Positions 34,858 to 43,898 of a stretch of DNA of 64,000 bases are shown piece after piece (within the stretch, counting starts at the first letter, position 1; each line of letters opens with the position of its first letter). Both the position numbers and the translations under genes were made by a program. The DNA comes from Marinihelvus sp036351115 (GTDB lineage Bacteria > Pseudomonadota > Gammaproteobacteria > Xanthomonadales > SZUA-36): positions 1 to 64,000 of the forward strand of contig JAZBOL010000118.1 of the NCBI GenBank assembly GCA_036351115.1. The letters are read 5' to 3'. A model generated the notes under the pieces. The model saw only the letters and a program-made list of their open reading frames with translations, did not search any database and was not told the DNA's origin.

Positions 34858-35793
34858 TCACGTCAGCGTCTCGTTCTGTTCGAGCAGCCTCAGGTAATTC
34901 TCGTGGCGCCACGGTGCGATGTCGCCCTCCGCCACCGCCTGCTTGATGGCGCAACCCGGCTCGCTGTCGTGACGGCAGTCGTTGAACCGGCAGGCCCCCA
35001 GCCACGGCCGGAACTCGCGGAAGCCGGCGGCGATCGTTTCCGGCTCGACCTCCCAGAGGCCGTACTCCCACACCCCCGGCGAATCCACCAGGTGTCCACC
35101 ATCCGGCAGGTCGTAAAGCATCGTGGTGGTCGTGGTGTGAGTGCCCTTGCCCGTCACCCGGGACAGGGCACCCGTCTGGATCTCCCGGTCCGGCACGAGG
35201 CGGCCGATGAGCGAAGACTTGCCGACGCCGGACTGGCCGACCAGGATGCTGGTGCCTCCCCGCACGGCCGGCACGAGCGCGCCGACCCCCGGGTCGCCCT
35301 TGCATGAGGTCCGCACCACGGTATAGCCCAGCGCTTCGTAGTGCGGCAGGCGCCGCAGCGCGTCCGGCGCGGCGACCTGCCCGGCCAGCAGCTCGACCTT
35401 GTTCAGCGCGATGATCGGCTCCAGGTCGAGGCTGTGCACCGCCACCAGGTAGCGATCGAGAAGATCCCGTGAGGGTGCGGGCTCCACCGCGAGGGTGATG
35501 ACCACCCGATCCAGGTTGGCGGCGATGATCTGGGCGCGCCCCCGGGCGTCCGCGCGCTTGAAGGCGTTGCGCCGGGGCGCGATGGCATCCACGACCCAGC
35601 CATCTTCCGTCGGGGCCAGCTCGACCCGGTCACCGCAAAAGGGACGCCCGACACGCCGGCGAAACGTGCTGGGCAGCGGGTCGCCGTTATCCGGTGCGAC
35701 CACGCCGTGGCTTCCGTAGGACACCAGGACGGTGCCCTGGATCCGCCCGGATTCCTCCTGGACGTCGCGCGTCTTCTCGCGGTCCCCGGGCAT
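34858..35793 (-). CDS. rsgA: Small ribosomal subunit biogenesis GTPase RsgA
   Basis: A 311-residue circularly permuted GTPase acting in late 30S assembly. An N-terminal OB-fold (about 15-85) is followed by the permuted order G4 NKVEL, G1 VGQSGVGKSSLIG and G3 DSPGVWEYG. The C-terminal zinc domain has CRFNDCRHDSEPGC. It is divergent from orn, with 176 bp between them. The same rsgA-orn divergence is conserved in enterobacteria. Confidence 0.96.
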   Translation of the reverse strand: MPGDREKTRDVQEESGRIQGTVLVSYGSHGVVAPDNGDPLPSTFRRRVGRPFCGDRVELAPTEDGWVVDAIAPRRNAFKRADARGRAQIIAANLDRVVITLAVEPAPSRDLLDRYLVAVHSLDLEPIIALNKVELLAGQVAAPDALRRLPHYEALGYTVVRTSCKGDPGVGALVPAVRGGTSILVGQSGVGKSSLIGRLVPDREIQTGALSRVTGKGTHTTTTTMLYDLPDGGHLVDSPGVWEYGLWEVEPETIAAGFREFRPWLGACRFNDCRHDSEPGCAIKQAVAEGDIAPWRHENYLRLLEQNETLT

Positions 35794-35969
35794 GCGACTC
35801 AGCGTGCGATCCTGAAGGGCAGGGGTGGGGTCAGGTCATCCATGGGGGCATTGTAGCGGCGCCTGCTGCTCCCGGGGCACCCCTTCCGGTTCGCGGAGGG
35901 TGGCCAAGACGAGGGGGCGCTGGTTATCATCGCTCCCCTCGCATCTTCTCCGCTTCTCGGCGCCCACGC

Positions 35970-36539
35970 ATGAACCTCGAAAGCAACCTTGTCTGGATCG
36001 ACCTGGAGATGACCGGCCTGGATACGAACCGGGACACGATTCTCGAACTCGCGCTGATCGTCACCGACAGCGATCTGCGGGAGCTGGCCGTGGGGCCGGT
36101 GCTGGCGATCGAACATCCGCCGGAGGTGCTTGAAGGGATGGATGACTGGAACACGCGGCACCACACGGCTTCCGGCCTGTGGGAGCGTGTACTCACCCAG
36201 GGCGTCCCCATGGCCGAGGCCGAACGTCGCGCCCTCGCGTTTCTCGAGCAATGGTCCGTGCGGCGGGCTTCACCCATGTGCGGCAACAGCATCTGCCAGG
36301 ACCGGCGTTTCCTGCACCGGTGCATGCCTGATCTGGAGCAGTGGTTTCATTACCGGAACCTGGACGTTTCCACCCTGAAGGAACTCGCCCTGCGCTGGGC
36401 GCCGGACGTGGTTGCTCGCCTCGTGAAGGAAAACCGCCACGAGGCGCTCTCGGACATCCGCGAATCCGTCGCCGAGCTGCAGCATTACCGCCGGCACATG
36501 GGCGGGCTTGCGGGCAAGCCGCCGGAGAACGCCGCGTAA
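35970..36539 (+). CDS. orn: Oligoribonuclease
   Basis: A 189-residue DEDDh 3'-5' exonuclease that degrades di- to pentanucleotides, including pGpG from c-di-GMP. Motifs: VWIDLEMTGLDTNRD (Asp-x-Glu), NSICQDRRFL (Asp) and ENRHEALSDI (His and Asp). The ATG at 35970 starts the conserved N terminus MNLESNLVWIDLEM. It is divergent from rsgA and convergent with ppsA, whose stop lies 17 bp away. Confidence 0.97.
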   Translation: MNLESNLVWIDLEMTGLDTNRDTILELALIVTDSDLRELAVGPVLAIEHPPEVLEGMDDWNTRHHTASGLWERVLTQGVPMAEAERRALAFLEQWSVRRASPMCGNSICQDRRFLHRCMPDLEQWFHYRNLDVSTLKELALRWAPDVVARLVKENRHEALSDIRESVAELQHYRRHMGGLAGKPPENAA

Positions 36540-36555
36540 TCGAAACCCGGGGCGC

Positions 36556-38925
36556 TCAGCCAGCCTTCACCCTGGCCAGGCGCAGCCAGGTTTCGACCAC
36601 CGAATCCGGGTTCAGGGAAACACTCTCGATCCCCTGTTTCATCAGCCACTCGGCCAGGTCGGGATGGTCCGACGGACCCTGGCCGCAGATGCCCGCGTAC
36701 TTGCCCAGCTCGTTGCACTTGCGGATCGCCATGGCCAGCAGTTCCTTGACCGCCGGGTCGCGTTCGTCGAAGAGTTCCGCGATCTCCGCGGAATCCCGGT
36801 CCAGGCCCAGGGTCAGCTGCGTCAGGTCGTTCGAGCCGATGGAAAAGCCGTCGAAATGCTCCAGGAACTGCTCGGCGAGCAGGGCGTTCGAGGGCAGTTC
36901 GCACATCATCATGATCTTGAGCTTGCGTTCGCCGCGCTTGAGTCCGAAGCCGGCCAGTACCTTGATGACGGCTTCCGCCTCGCCGACCGTGCGCACGAAG
37001 GGCACCATGGCCCAGACGTTTTCGAGGCCCATCTCCTCCCGGACCTTGCGCATGGCGCGGCACTCGAGTTCGAAGCAGTCCCGAAAGCCTTCTGCGACGT
37101 AACGTGAAGCGCCCCGGAAGCCGATCATGGGATTCTCCTCATGCGGTTCGTAGCGAGGCCCCCCGATGAGGTTTGCATACTCGTTCGACTTGAAGTCGGA
37201 CAGGCGCACGATAACCGGTTTCGGATAGAAGGCGGCGGCGATGGTGGCGATGCCCTCGGCCAGCCGGTCCACGTAGAAGGTGACCGGGTCGGGGTAGCCG
37301 GCCATCCGGTTCTCGATCTCCTTCTTCACGTCCAGTGCCTGGTCGTCAAATTCGAGCAGGGCCTTGGGGTGAATTCCGATCATCCGGTTGATGATGAACT
37401 CCAGCCGGGCCAGGCCCACGCCGTCGTTCGGAATCATGCTGAAATCGAAAGCGCGGTCCGGGTTGGCCACGTTCATCATCATCTTCAGCGGCGCCTCAGG
37501 CATGGCCGCCAGGTCGTCCTGCTTGACCGCGTACCTGAGCATGTCGCGATACACGTAGCCCGTGTCTCCCTCGGCGCAGCTGACCGTGACCTCGCCGCCG
37601 TCCGGGATGCGGATCGTGGCGTCCTTGCAGCCCACGACCGCGGGGATGCCGAGCTCCCGTGCAATGATGGCCGCATGGCACGTGCGCCCACCGCGGTTCG
37701 TGACGATCGCTGCAGCGCGCTTCATGACCGGTTCCCAGTCCGGATCCGTCATGTCCGTGACCAGCACGTCCCCCGGCTCCACGGCATGCATCTCGTCGAG
37801 GGAATTGACGATGCGGGCCCGGCCGGCCCCGATCTTGTGGCCGATGCTGCGACCTTCGCAGAGCAGGGGGCCCGATTCCAGGAGCTGGTAGCGTTCCAGC
37901 TGCTGTCCCGAACCGGCCTGGCTGCGGACCGTCTCCGGGCGCGCCTGGACGATATACAGGCGGCCGTTTTCTCCGTCCTTCGCCCATTCGATGTCCATGG
38001 GCCGGCCGTAGTGTTCCTCGATGACCAGGGCATGCCGGGCCAGGGCCTCGATCTCGTCGTCCTGGAGGCTGAAGCGCTGCTGGCGCTCCGGTTCCACGTC
38101 CCGGGTGATGACGCCGGTGCCGGCATCATCGAACACCATCTCGATGGCCTTGCTGCCGCGGTTGCGGCGGAGCACCGCGTTCTTGCCTTCCCGGAGCGTG
38201 GGCTTGAACACGTAGAACTCGTCCGGATTGACGGCGCCCTGGACCACGGTTTCGCCGAGGCCCCAGGAGGACGTGATAAAGACCGCGTCCCTGAAGCCGG
38301 ATTCCGTGTCGATGGTGAACATGACCCCGCTGGCGGCGAGATCGGAGCGGACCATCTGCTGAATGCCGGCGGACAGGTACACGTCGCCGTGATCAAAGCC
38401 CTGGTGCACCCGGTAGGCGATGGCGCGATCGTTGTACAGCGAGGCAAAGACCTCGTGAATCTTCTTCAGCACGTCGGGCAGGCCGCGGACATTGAGGAAA
38501 GTCTCCTGCTGTCCGGCGAAGGAGGCGTCCGGCAGGTCCTCGGCCGTGGCGGAAGACCGCACGGCCACGGAAGGCTCCTTGCCCGCCTGGCGGACGAGCT
38601 CCGTCCAGGCGACTTCGATCGCCTCCTGCAGGGGGGCGGGGAAGGGCGTGTCGAGAATCCATTCCCGAATCTGCTTGCCGGTTTCCGCCAGCGTTTTCGT
38701 GTCTTCCACGTCGAGCTCGTCGAGGGTGGAATCGATGCGCGCCTTGAGGCCGGACTGTTCGAGAAACTCGCGAAAGGCCTCGGCGGTCGTGGCAAAGCCA
38801 CCCGGCACCTCGACACCGAGGTCTGACAGCTCGCTGATCATTTCGCCGAGGGAGGCGTTCTTGCCGCCCACGACGCCCAGGTCCTTCATGCCGAGTTCGT
38901 GCAGCCAGGCGATATATTGAGTCAC
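36556..38925 (-). CDS. ppsA: Phosphoenolpyruvate synthase
   Basis: A 789-residue enzyme (E. coli 792) that makes PEP from pyruvate and ATP. The N-terminal ATP-grasp domain has VVGGKNASLGEM and SFAGQQETFLNV-like sequence. The central phosphohistidine domain has GGRTCHAAIIARELG (His about 416). The C-terminal PEP/pyruvate domain has GLARLEFIINRMIG and CGQGPSDHPDLAEWL. The start is taken as GTG at 38925, giving the usual N terminus; a frame extending to 39837 runs antisense into ppsR. ppsR is divergent and regulates this enzyme. Confidence 0.96.
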   Translation of the reverse strand: MTQYIAWLHELGMKDLGVVGGKNASLGEMISELSDLGVEVPGGFATTAEAFREFLEQSGLKARIDSTLDELDVEDTKTLAETGKQIREWILDTPFPAPLQEAIEVAWTELVRQAGKEPSVAVRSSATAEDLPDASFAGQQETFLNVRGLPDVLKKIHEVFASLYNDRAIAYRVHQGFDHGDVYLSAGIQQMVRSDLAASGVMFTIDTESGFRDAVFITSSWGLGETVVQGAVNPDEFYVFKPTLREGKNAVLRRNRGSKAIEMVFDDAGTGVITRDVEPERQQRFSLQDDEIEALARHALVIEEHYGRPMDIEWAKDGENGRLYIVQARPETVRSQAGSGQQLERYQLLESGPLLCEGRSIGHKIGAGRARIVNSLDEMHAVEPGDVLVTDMTDPDWEPVMKRAAAIVTNRGGRTCHAAIIARELGIPAVVGCKDATIRIPDGGEVTVSCAEGDTGYVYRDMLRYAVKQDDLAAMPEAPLKMMMNVANPDRAFDFSMIPNDGVGLARLEFIINRMIGIHPKALLEFDDQALDVKKEIENRMAGYPDPVTFYVDRLAEGIATIAAAFYPKPVIVRLSDFKSNEYANLIGGPRYEPHEENPMIGFRGASRYVAEGFRDCFELECRAMRKVREEMGLENVWAMVPFVRTVGEAEAVIKVLAGFGLKRGERKLKIMMMCELPSNALLAEQFLEHFDGFSIGSNDLTQLTLGLDRDSAEIAELFDERDPAVKELLAMAIRKCNELGKYAGICGQGPSDHPDLAEWLMKQGIESVSLNPDSVVETWLRLARVKAG

Positions 38926-39087
38926 GGATTTCTCGCTCGCGCTTGTCTCGCGCGTCCTTGCCGAAAAGGCGGCTAGTTTAGCGCCACGCCGACATGGCTG
39001 CCATGAAGGAGCTGTCGGGCGCCGGGTACGGGACGACGCTGACGGGTATAGTGGCGCGTCAGTCGCCGCAACAGGATCACTCCGCCG

Positions 39088-39903
39088 ATGCAACGAACGG
39101 TGTTTTTCATCTCCGACGGGACCGCGATCACCGCGGAAACCCTGGGCCACAGTCTCATCACGCAGTTTCCCGACGTGGCGTTCCACCAGGTCCGCATGCC
39201 CTTCGTGGACAACGAGCGCGCATGCCTGGATGCGGTGGCCGCCATCGATGAGGCCACGGAACGGGACGGCGCGCCGGCCATTGTCATGAACACCATCGTG
39301 AACCGATCCCTGGTGGATATCATCGCCACGAGCCAGGGCGTGATCCTTGACCTCTTCGACACGTTCCTGTCTGCGCTGGAAGATGCCCTGGGAACGGAGC
39401 ACCGGCCGACGGTCGGCAAGGCGCACGGCCTGACCAACACGGACCGCTACGAGGGACGCATGGACGCCACCAACTACGCGATCAGCCACGACGATGGCAT
39501 CAGCGTCGACTTCAAGGACGCGGACCTGATTCTCACGGGCGTTTCGCGCTCCGGGAAAACGCCAACCTGCCTGTACATGGCCCTGCATTTCGGGGTCAAG
39601 GCAGCCAACTACCCCCTGACGCCGGAAGACCTGGACCACATGCGCCTGCCGCCGTTCCTGAGACGCTACAAGTACAAGCTGGTGGGGCTGGACATTGAGC
39701 CGGAGCGCCTGGCGCAGATACGGGAAACCCGCCGTCCGGGAAGCCGCTATGCCTCCCTGCGCCAGTGTCGGCAGGAGGTGGAGGCCGCGCAGAGCCTGTT
39801 GAGGGTGGAGGGCGTGCCGACGTTCCAGACCACCCATGCCTCGATCGAGGAGATTTCTTCGCGGGTGCTGCTGCAGCTCGGTTTACAGAGGGAAATGTTC
39901 TGA
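39088..39903 (+). CDS. ppsR: PEP synthase regulatory protein (kinase/phosphotransferase)
   Basis: A 271-residue protein (former DUF299). It inactivates PEP synthase by ADP-dependent phosphorylation and reactivates it by phosphate-dependent removal. Family blocks: RTVFFISDGTAITAETLGHSL, NTIVNRSLVDII, TGVSRSGKTPTCLYMAL (P-loop-like) and GLDIEPERLAQIRETRR. It is divergent from ppsA across a 162-bp shared upstream region, which fits joint regulation. The 3' side has a DUF1249 gene 59 bp away. Confidence 0.96.
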   Translation: MQRTVFFISDGTAITAETLGHSLITQFPDVAFHQVRMPFVDNERACLDAVAAIDEATERDGAPAIVMNTIVNRSLVDIIATSQGVILDLFDTFLSALEDALGTEHRPTVGKAHGLTNTDRYEGRMDATNYAISHDDGISVDFKDADLILTGVSRSGKTPTCLYMALHFGVKAANYPLTPEDLDHMRLPPFLRRYKYKLVGLDIEPERLAQIRETRRPGSRYASLRQCRQEVEAAQSLLRVEGVPTFQTTHASIEEISSRVLLQLGLQREMF

Positions 39904-39962
39904 CATCATGCCATGGACCCCCGTCCTACCGTCAAGATTTTTGCCCATGCTATGCTCCCGCC

Positions 39963-40487
39963 ATGGTTTCATTCCGGGACAATGGACACGATAACGGAAG
40001 CGGGCGCGGGCGCACGCCAAAGCTCCGTTCCCTGCAGGAAGCGCAGGAGGAAATCTATCGCCAGCTCCAGCTTCTGATTCCCGACGAGGCCGCCCGGGAC
40101 GATCGTTTTCGCTCCGAGGTCGAAGGGTCGCCGGTGCTCAGGCTGGAGATTCTCGAGCGGCACCCGTACACGCATTTCATTCGCCTGACCTACGACTTCC
40201 AGAAGGGAGAAGAGGAGCGACTGGTGCCCGACGCCCACATTCGCCTGTACCAGGACGTGCGCATGGCGGAGGTCACCGCGTTCAACGCCGACCAGGCCTT
40301 CAAACGCAGCGCCCATCCCTGGTATCCTTCCGGCCCGCTCATGCAGCGCGCCTGGCGGGAAAACCTGGCACTGGACAAGTGGCTGGGCTACCTGATCCAG
40401 CAGGGCCACAGCTTCGAAACCATGCGCCTGGCAGCCCGCGGAATCCGTGACGAAAGGAGCCGCAGCAAGCCCCTGGAGCTGGCCTGA
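39963..40487 (+). CDS. DUF1249 family protein (YqiB-like)
   Basis: A 174-residue cytosolic protein. It has the DUF1249 pattern: LQLLIPDEAARDDRFRSEVE, LRLEILERHPYTHFIRLTYDF, the Asp-x-His/Tyr block PDAHIRLYQDVRMAEV and HPWYPSGPLMQRAW, ending with LDKWLGYLIQQGHSF. Homologues are found across gammaproteobacteria and no function is established. The ATG at 39963 begins shortly before the family domain; longer frames overlap ppsR. The tRNA operon starts 62 bp after the stop. Confidence 0.8.
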   Translation: MVSFRDNGHDNGSGRGRTPKLRSLQEAQEEIYRQLQLLIPDEAARDDRFRSEVEGSPVLRLEILERHPYTHFIRLTYDFQKGEEERLVPDAHIRLYQDVRMAEVTAFNADQAFKRSAHPWYPSGPLMQRAWRENLALDKWLGYLIQQGHSFETMRLAARGIRDERSRSKPLELA

Positions 40488-40507
40488 AAAAAACCCGCGA
40501 TCGCAGT

Positions 40508-40537
40508 TTGACACAGGGCAGGGGATGACAGTAAGAT
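40508..40537 (+). promoter_or_regulatory. Strong promoter for the tRNA operon
   Basis: TTGACA at 40508-40513 (perfect) and TAAGAT at 40532-40537, spaced 18 bp, followed by the GC-rich stretch TGCGCGCC before the tRNA at 40550. A GC-rich discriminator is typical of stringently controlled stable-RNA promoters. Confidence 0.72.
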
Positions 40538-40549
40538 TGCGCGCCTTTC

Positions 40550-40625
<76 letters not shown>

Positions 40626-40627
40626 AT

Positions 40628-40703
40628 GTCCCCATCGTCTAGAGGCCTAGGACCCTAGCCTTTCACGCTAGTAACGGGGGTTCGAATCCCCCTGGGGACG
40701 CCA
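40628..40703 (+). tRNA. tRNA-Glu (TTC)
   Basis: A 76-nt cloverleaf with encoded CCA. Acceptor GTCCCCA pairs with TGGGGAC. Anticodon arm CTAGC-CTTTCAC-GCTAG with anticodon TTC. T arm GGGGGTTCGAATCCCCC. Two bases separate it from tRNA-Ala. Confidence 0.96.
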
Positions 40704-40713
40704 TACAAAGGGA

Positions 40714-40747
40714 AAAGGCCCGCTCGCCGAGCGGGCCTTTTCTTTTT
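40714..40747 (+). terminator. Rho-independent terminator of the tRNA operon
   Basis: Stem AAAGGCCCGCTCG / CGAGCGGGCCTTT with a very short loop, then TTTTCTTTTT. It is 10 bp after tRNA-Glu. Confidence 0.93.
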
Positions 40748-40900
40748 CTGCGGTATGCTCCCGGGCGAGAGGACGTTGCGGCGAAGCCGCACCGGGTTCG
40801 ACCCATTCGCCGGGGCCGCGCAACCCCCTCGATTTGTAATAAACTCACCCGCAACAATCAGGGGGGCAGTCACCCAACGTGGCTCACGGATGCCGAGGCG

Positions 40901-41278
40901 ATGAAGACAACCGTCACGCTCAGCGATACGACGCCCTACTACGAGAAGCATTTCATGCTGATCGACGAGACGCCTCATGCCTACGTCAGCGCGTTTCGGG
41001 AAGCCCAGTACGAAGCCCGCGACAAGCGCCGGCAAGGCCGGCTGGCCTTCTGGGCCGCCACCCTGCTCAGCACGACGGCCTGGATCGTGGGGCTGATTCC
41101 GTTCTGGGTTACGGGGCTGATCGTGGCCGGAACCTGGGCCATCGTCAGCTGGCGAAGCCGCCACGAAGCCCAATTGCTGGCCCGCACCTTCGAGCTGGCG
41201 CTCAAGGGCAAGGAGCGGGAATTTCACGAATACATGTGGCGCCACCTGGATCGACGCATGCTGCGCAGCGACTTCTGA
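40901..41278 (+). CDS. Small membrane protein of unknown function
   Basis: A 125-residue protein. The N-terminal 48 residues are polar (YYEKHFMLIDETPHAYVSAF). A hydrophobic hairpin of two helices follows (about 50-66 and 70-84: FWAATLLSTTAWIVGLIPFW and TGLIVAGTWAIV), then a basic C-terminal segment (HLDRRMLRSDF). I recognise no family. The 153-bp region upstream, after the tRNA terminator, holds a small perfect hairpin (TGCGGC-GAA-GCCGCA at 40777-40791) and no clear promoter. moaA starts 61 bp downstream. Confidence 0.55.
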   Translation: MKTTVTLSDTTPYYEKHFMLIDETPHAYVSAFREAQYEARDKRRQGRLAFWAATLLSTTAWIVGLIPFWVTGLIVAGTWAIVSWRSRHEAQLLARTFELALKGKEREFHEYMWRHLDRRMLRSDF

Positions 41279-41339
41279 ATTCCCTTCACCCGGGCGGCGA
41301 TTCACGACAGCACGAAATCGGCACGCTACACTCCGCCCC

Positions 41340-42446
41340 ATGAAACGTTTTCTTGGCCCGACCGTGATGCCGCTGGCGACGCCCGGCACGAAGCAGCTGG
41401 CGCCGGACCGTGCGCCCATCGGTCCGGTCGACCGCCTCGCACGGCCACTCCGGGACCTGCGCCTGTCCGTCCTGGACCGTTGCAATCTGCGCTGCAGCTA
41501 CTGCATGCCGGAGGATTCGCTGCAGGGGCAGGGGGTTTTTCTGCCCCGGGAACAGCTCCTCACGGATGACGAACTGGTTCGGCTCGTGCGTGTTTTCGTT
41601 CGCCTGGGCGTGCACAAGATTCGCCTGACGGGAGGAGAACCCCTGCTGCGTCCGGGGTTCAGCAGCCTGGTCGAACGCATCGCCGCGGAACCCCGGATCG
41701 ACGACCTGGCGCTGACCACCAACGGAATCCTGCTGCCCAGGCAGGCCGAGGCCCTGCGTGCCGCGGGCCTCGGCAGGATCACCGTCAGCCTCGACAGCCT
41801 GGACGAAGACGCTTTCCAGGCCCTGTCGGGCCACCGGGGAAGTGTTGCGGAAGTGCTCGACGGCATCGCGGCCGCCGAAGCGGCCGGCTTCCGGTCCCTG
41901 AAGATCAATTCCGTGGTGCAGCGCGGCGTCAATGACGGCGGCGTGGAAGACATGGTTGACCATTTCCGCGGCAGCGGGCACGTACTCCGCTTCATCGAGT
42001 TCATGGACGTCGGCAACCTGAACCACTGGAACCGGGAGCAGGTGGTCCCGTCGGCGGAGTTGCTCGCCCGCATCCACGCGCGCTGGCCCCTCCGTGCGCT
42101 GGCGCCGAGCGCTCCCGGAGAGACGGCGCGGCGCTATGCGTTCGAGGACGGCCAGGGCGAAATTGGATTCATTGCCTCCATCACGCAGCCCTTCTGCGGT
42201 GACTGTACCCGGGCCCGTGTCACCGCCGATGGCAACTTCTATACGTGCCTGTTCGCCCACCGCGGCGTGGCGCTGAGACCCTTGCTGCGGCAGGGCGGAG
42301 ATGATGCGCTGCACGAATTCCTCGCCGATCGCTGGGCCCGTCGCCAGGACCGCTACAGCGAAGTGCGCAGCGAGTCGGCCCGGCAGGCAGACGGCAAGGC
42401 CGGGCAGGTCGGCGCACGGGTCGAAATGTTCCGGATGGGCGGATGA
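41340..42446 (+). CDS. moaA: GTP 3',8-cyclase MoaA
   Basis: A 368-residue radical SAM enzyme, first step of molybdenum cofactor synthesis (GTP to 3',8-cH2GTP). The N-terminal iron-sulfur motif is CNLRCSYC (Cys 48, 52 and 55). TGGEPLLRPG and VSLDSLDEDAF follow. The C-terminal cluster motif is PFCGDCTRARVTADG plus YTCLF. The protein ends in Gly-Gly as MoaA requires. The start has about 35 residues before the radical SAM domain, slightly long. The stop overlaps moaD by 4 nt. Confidence 0.96.
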   Translation: MKRFLGPTVMPLATPGTKQLAPDRAPIGPVDRLARPLRDLRLSVLDRCNLRCSYCMPEDSLQGQGVFLPREQLLTDDELVRLVRVFVRLGVHKIRLTGGEPLLRPGFSSLVERIAAEPRIDDLALTTNGILLPRQAEALRAAGLGRITVSLDSLDEDAFQALSGHRGSVAEVLDGIAAAEAAGFRSLKINSVVQRGVNDGGVEDMVDHFRGSGHVLRFIEFMDVGNLNHWNREQVVPSAELLARIHARWPLRALAPSAPGETARRYAFEDGQGEIGFIASITQPFCGDCTRARVTADGNFYTCLFAHRGVALRPLLRQGGDDALHEFLADRWARRQDRYSEVRSESARQADGKAGQVGARVEMFRMGG

Positions 42447-42688
42447 GCAAGTCGGTACGCATACGGTATTTCGCCGCGTTTCGCGATGCGGCCGGCGTGG
42501 CCGAGGAGCGGGTCGAGACAACGGCCGAGACCCTCGAGCAGCTGTTCGAGGAACGGGTTGCAGCCCATGCCGGTTTGCGCGCGGAGGTGCAGGCCAAGGT
42601 CGCCGTAAATGACGCGCTGGTGGCGTGGAGCGACGGTTTCTCTGACGACGACGAAGTGTTGTTCTTTCCCCCGGTGGCCGGCGGATGA
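42443..42688 (+). CDS. moaD: Molybdopterin synthase sulfur carrier subunit MoaD
   Basis: An 81-residue ubiquitin-fold protein. It has VRIRYFAAFRDAAGV, a central LRAEVQAKVAVNDAL strand and the C-terminal FFPPVAGG, whose Gly-Gly is thiocarboxylated to carry sulfur. With MoaE it turns precursor Z into molybdopterin. ATGA overlaps with moaA and moaE at both ends couple all three. Confidence 0.95.
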   Translation: MSKSVRIRYFAAFRDAAGVAEERVETTAETLEQLFEERVAAHAGLRAEVQAKVAVNDALVAWSDGFSDDDEVLFFPPVAGG

Positions 42689-43206
42689 GCGAGCGTCCCT
42701 CGGTCCTTGCCCGGGCAACTGCCCGTGAATCGGCGGAGTCGAGCCAGGACGACGGCTTTTTCATCGTTCACGGACCCATCGATCTCGACGCGGTGAGGGC
42801 AGCGCTCGAAGATCAGCGGTGCGGCGCCGCCGTGTTCTTCGAGGGGCGCGTCCGCGACCACAACGAGGGACGGCAGGTCGACCGGCTGGAATACGAGGTG
42901 TACGAGCCCCTGTCGGTCAGCGAAGGCCGGCGGATCATCGATGAGGCGCGGGAGCGGTGGTCCATCCTGGGCGCCGTGGGTGTACACCGGGGTGGCCTGC
43001 TCGAACTGGGCGATATCGCGGTGGTGGTCGGCGTCGTCTCACCGCACCGGGACGAAGCGTTCCAGGCGGCCCGTTACATCATCGACGAGGCCAAGCAGCG
43101 CCTGCCGATCTGGAAGCGCGAACATTACACGGACGGGGATCGCCACTGGGTCAACTGCCGGCGCTGTTCCGGGGACCACGCCCATCCGCCGCCGGGAGAC
43201 CCCTGA
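42685..43206 (+). CDS. moaE: Molybdopterin synthase catalytic subunit MoaE
   Basis: A 173-residue catalytic subunit. Motifs: GAAVFFEGRVRDHNEGR, LEYEVYEPLS and VVVGVVSPHRDEAFQAARYIIDEAKQ-type sequence, followed by PIWKREHY with the active-site Lys pair. The N terminus has about 25 extra residues, and the C terminus has a Cys-rich tail (NCRRCSGDHAHPPP) absent from E. coli MoaE. It converges with moaC. Confidence 0.95.
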   Translation: MSERPSVLARATARESAESSQDDGFFIVHGPIDLDAVRAALEDQRCGAAVFFEGRVRDHNEGRQVDRLEYEVYEPLSVSEGRRIIDEARERWSILGAVGVHRGGLLELGDIAVVVGVVSPHRDEAFQAARYIIDEAKQRLPIWKREHYTDGDRHWVNCRRCSGDHAHPPPGDP

Positions 43207-43243
43207 GCGGCGAACCCGCCCTGAGTTTGGGTCACGAGCCGGG

Positions 43244-43735
43244 TTACGAGTCAAGGAGCTCCCGGGCCGTGTCGTCCAGACCCTCCGGGTGGGTCCACTC
43301 GCCCTGTTTGCCACCGCTCTTGTAGAGCAGTCGGATGTCGTCCATGACCAGCGCCGCGTTGAGCGGCTTGCACAGGTCCCAGAGGGTCAGCAGGGCGATG
43401 TTGAGACCGGTAAGGGCCTCCATCTCCACGCCGGTTTTCTCCGTGATCTCCGCCAGGACATAAACAACGACGGCGTGCCGGGAATCATCGAGGCGGTGAT
43501 GAACGGACACGCGGCTCAGGCTGATGGGATGGCACAAGGGCAGAAGCTGGGGCGTCAGCTTGGCGCCCTGGATGCCGGCGATTTCCGCCATGGCCAGCGG
43601 GTCGCCCTTGGGAACCGACCCGTTGCGTACAGCTTCGAAAGCCTCCTCGCCGAGCAACAGGCTGCCCCGAGCGAGGGCGCGGCGTCGGGTGGGTGTTTTG
43701 GCCGAGACATCGGCCATGGCGAAGTGCTGGGTCAT
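43244..43735 (-). CDS. moaC: Cyclic pyranopterin monophosphate synthase MoaC
   Basis: A 163-residue enzyme that follows MoaA, forming cPMP. Motifs: FAMADVSAKTPTRRRALA, LLPLCHPISLSRV (His), GVEMEALTGLNIALL, DLCKPL (Asp and Lys of the active site) and LLYKSGGKQG. The ATG at 43735 has GGAG at a spacing of 8, and the N terminus then matches family proteins; longer in-frame starts reach 44224 and are antisense to the protease gene. It faces the moaADE operon, with 37 bp between stops. Confidence 0.95.
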   Translation of the reverse strand: MTQHFAMADVSAKTPTRRRALARGSLLLGEEAFEAVRNGSVPKGDPLAMAEIAGIQGAKLTPQLLPLCHPISLSRVSVHHRLDDSRHAVVVYVLAEITEKTGVEMEALTGLNIALLTLWDLCKPLNAALVMDDIRLLYKSGGKQGEWTHPEGLDDTARELLDS

Positions 43736-43898
43736 GGCGGGAGCTCCAGGGGTCAGCCGGCATTGTCCCCGATCAGTACGCCGGCGCACAACGCCGTTGC
43801 CGTGGGCACACCGCCGGGGTTTCTCCCGGTTGACCGCCGGGAGCGGGCCGCCTGGCTTGCCTGGGCTCCGGCCGGGGAGTAGGCTCCGGGCTGCCGCC

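Noticed and set aside
38926..39837. A longer reading frame for ppsA reaching into ppsR
   Set aside because: The extra residues are antisense to ppsR and do not resemble PEP synthase.
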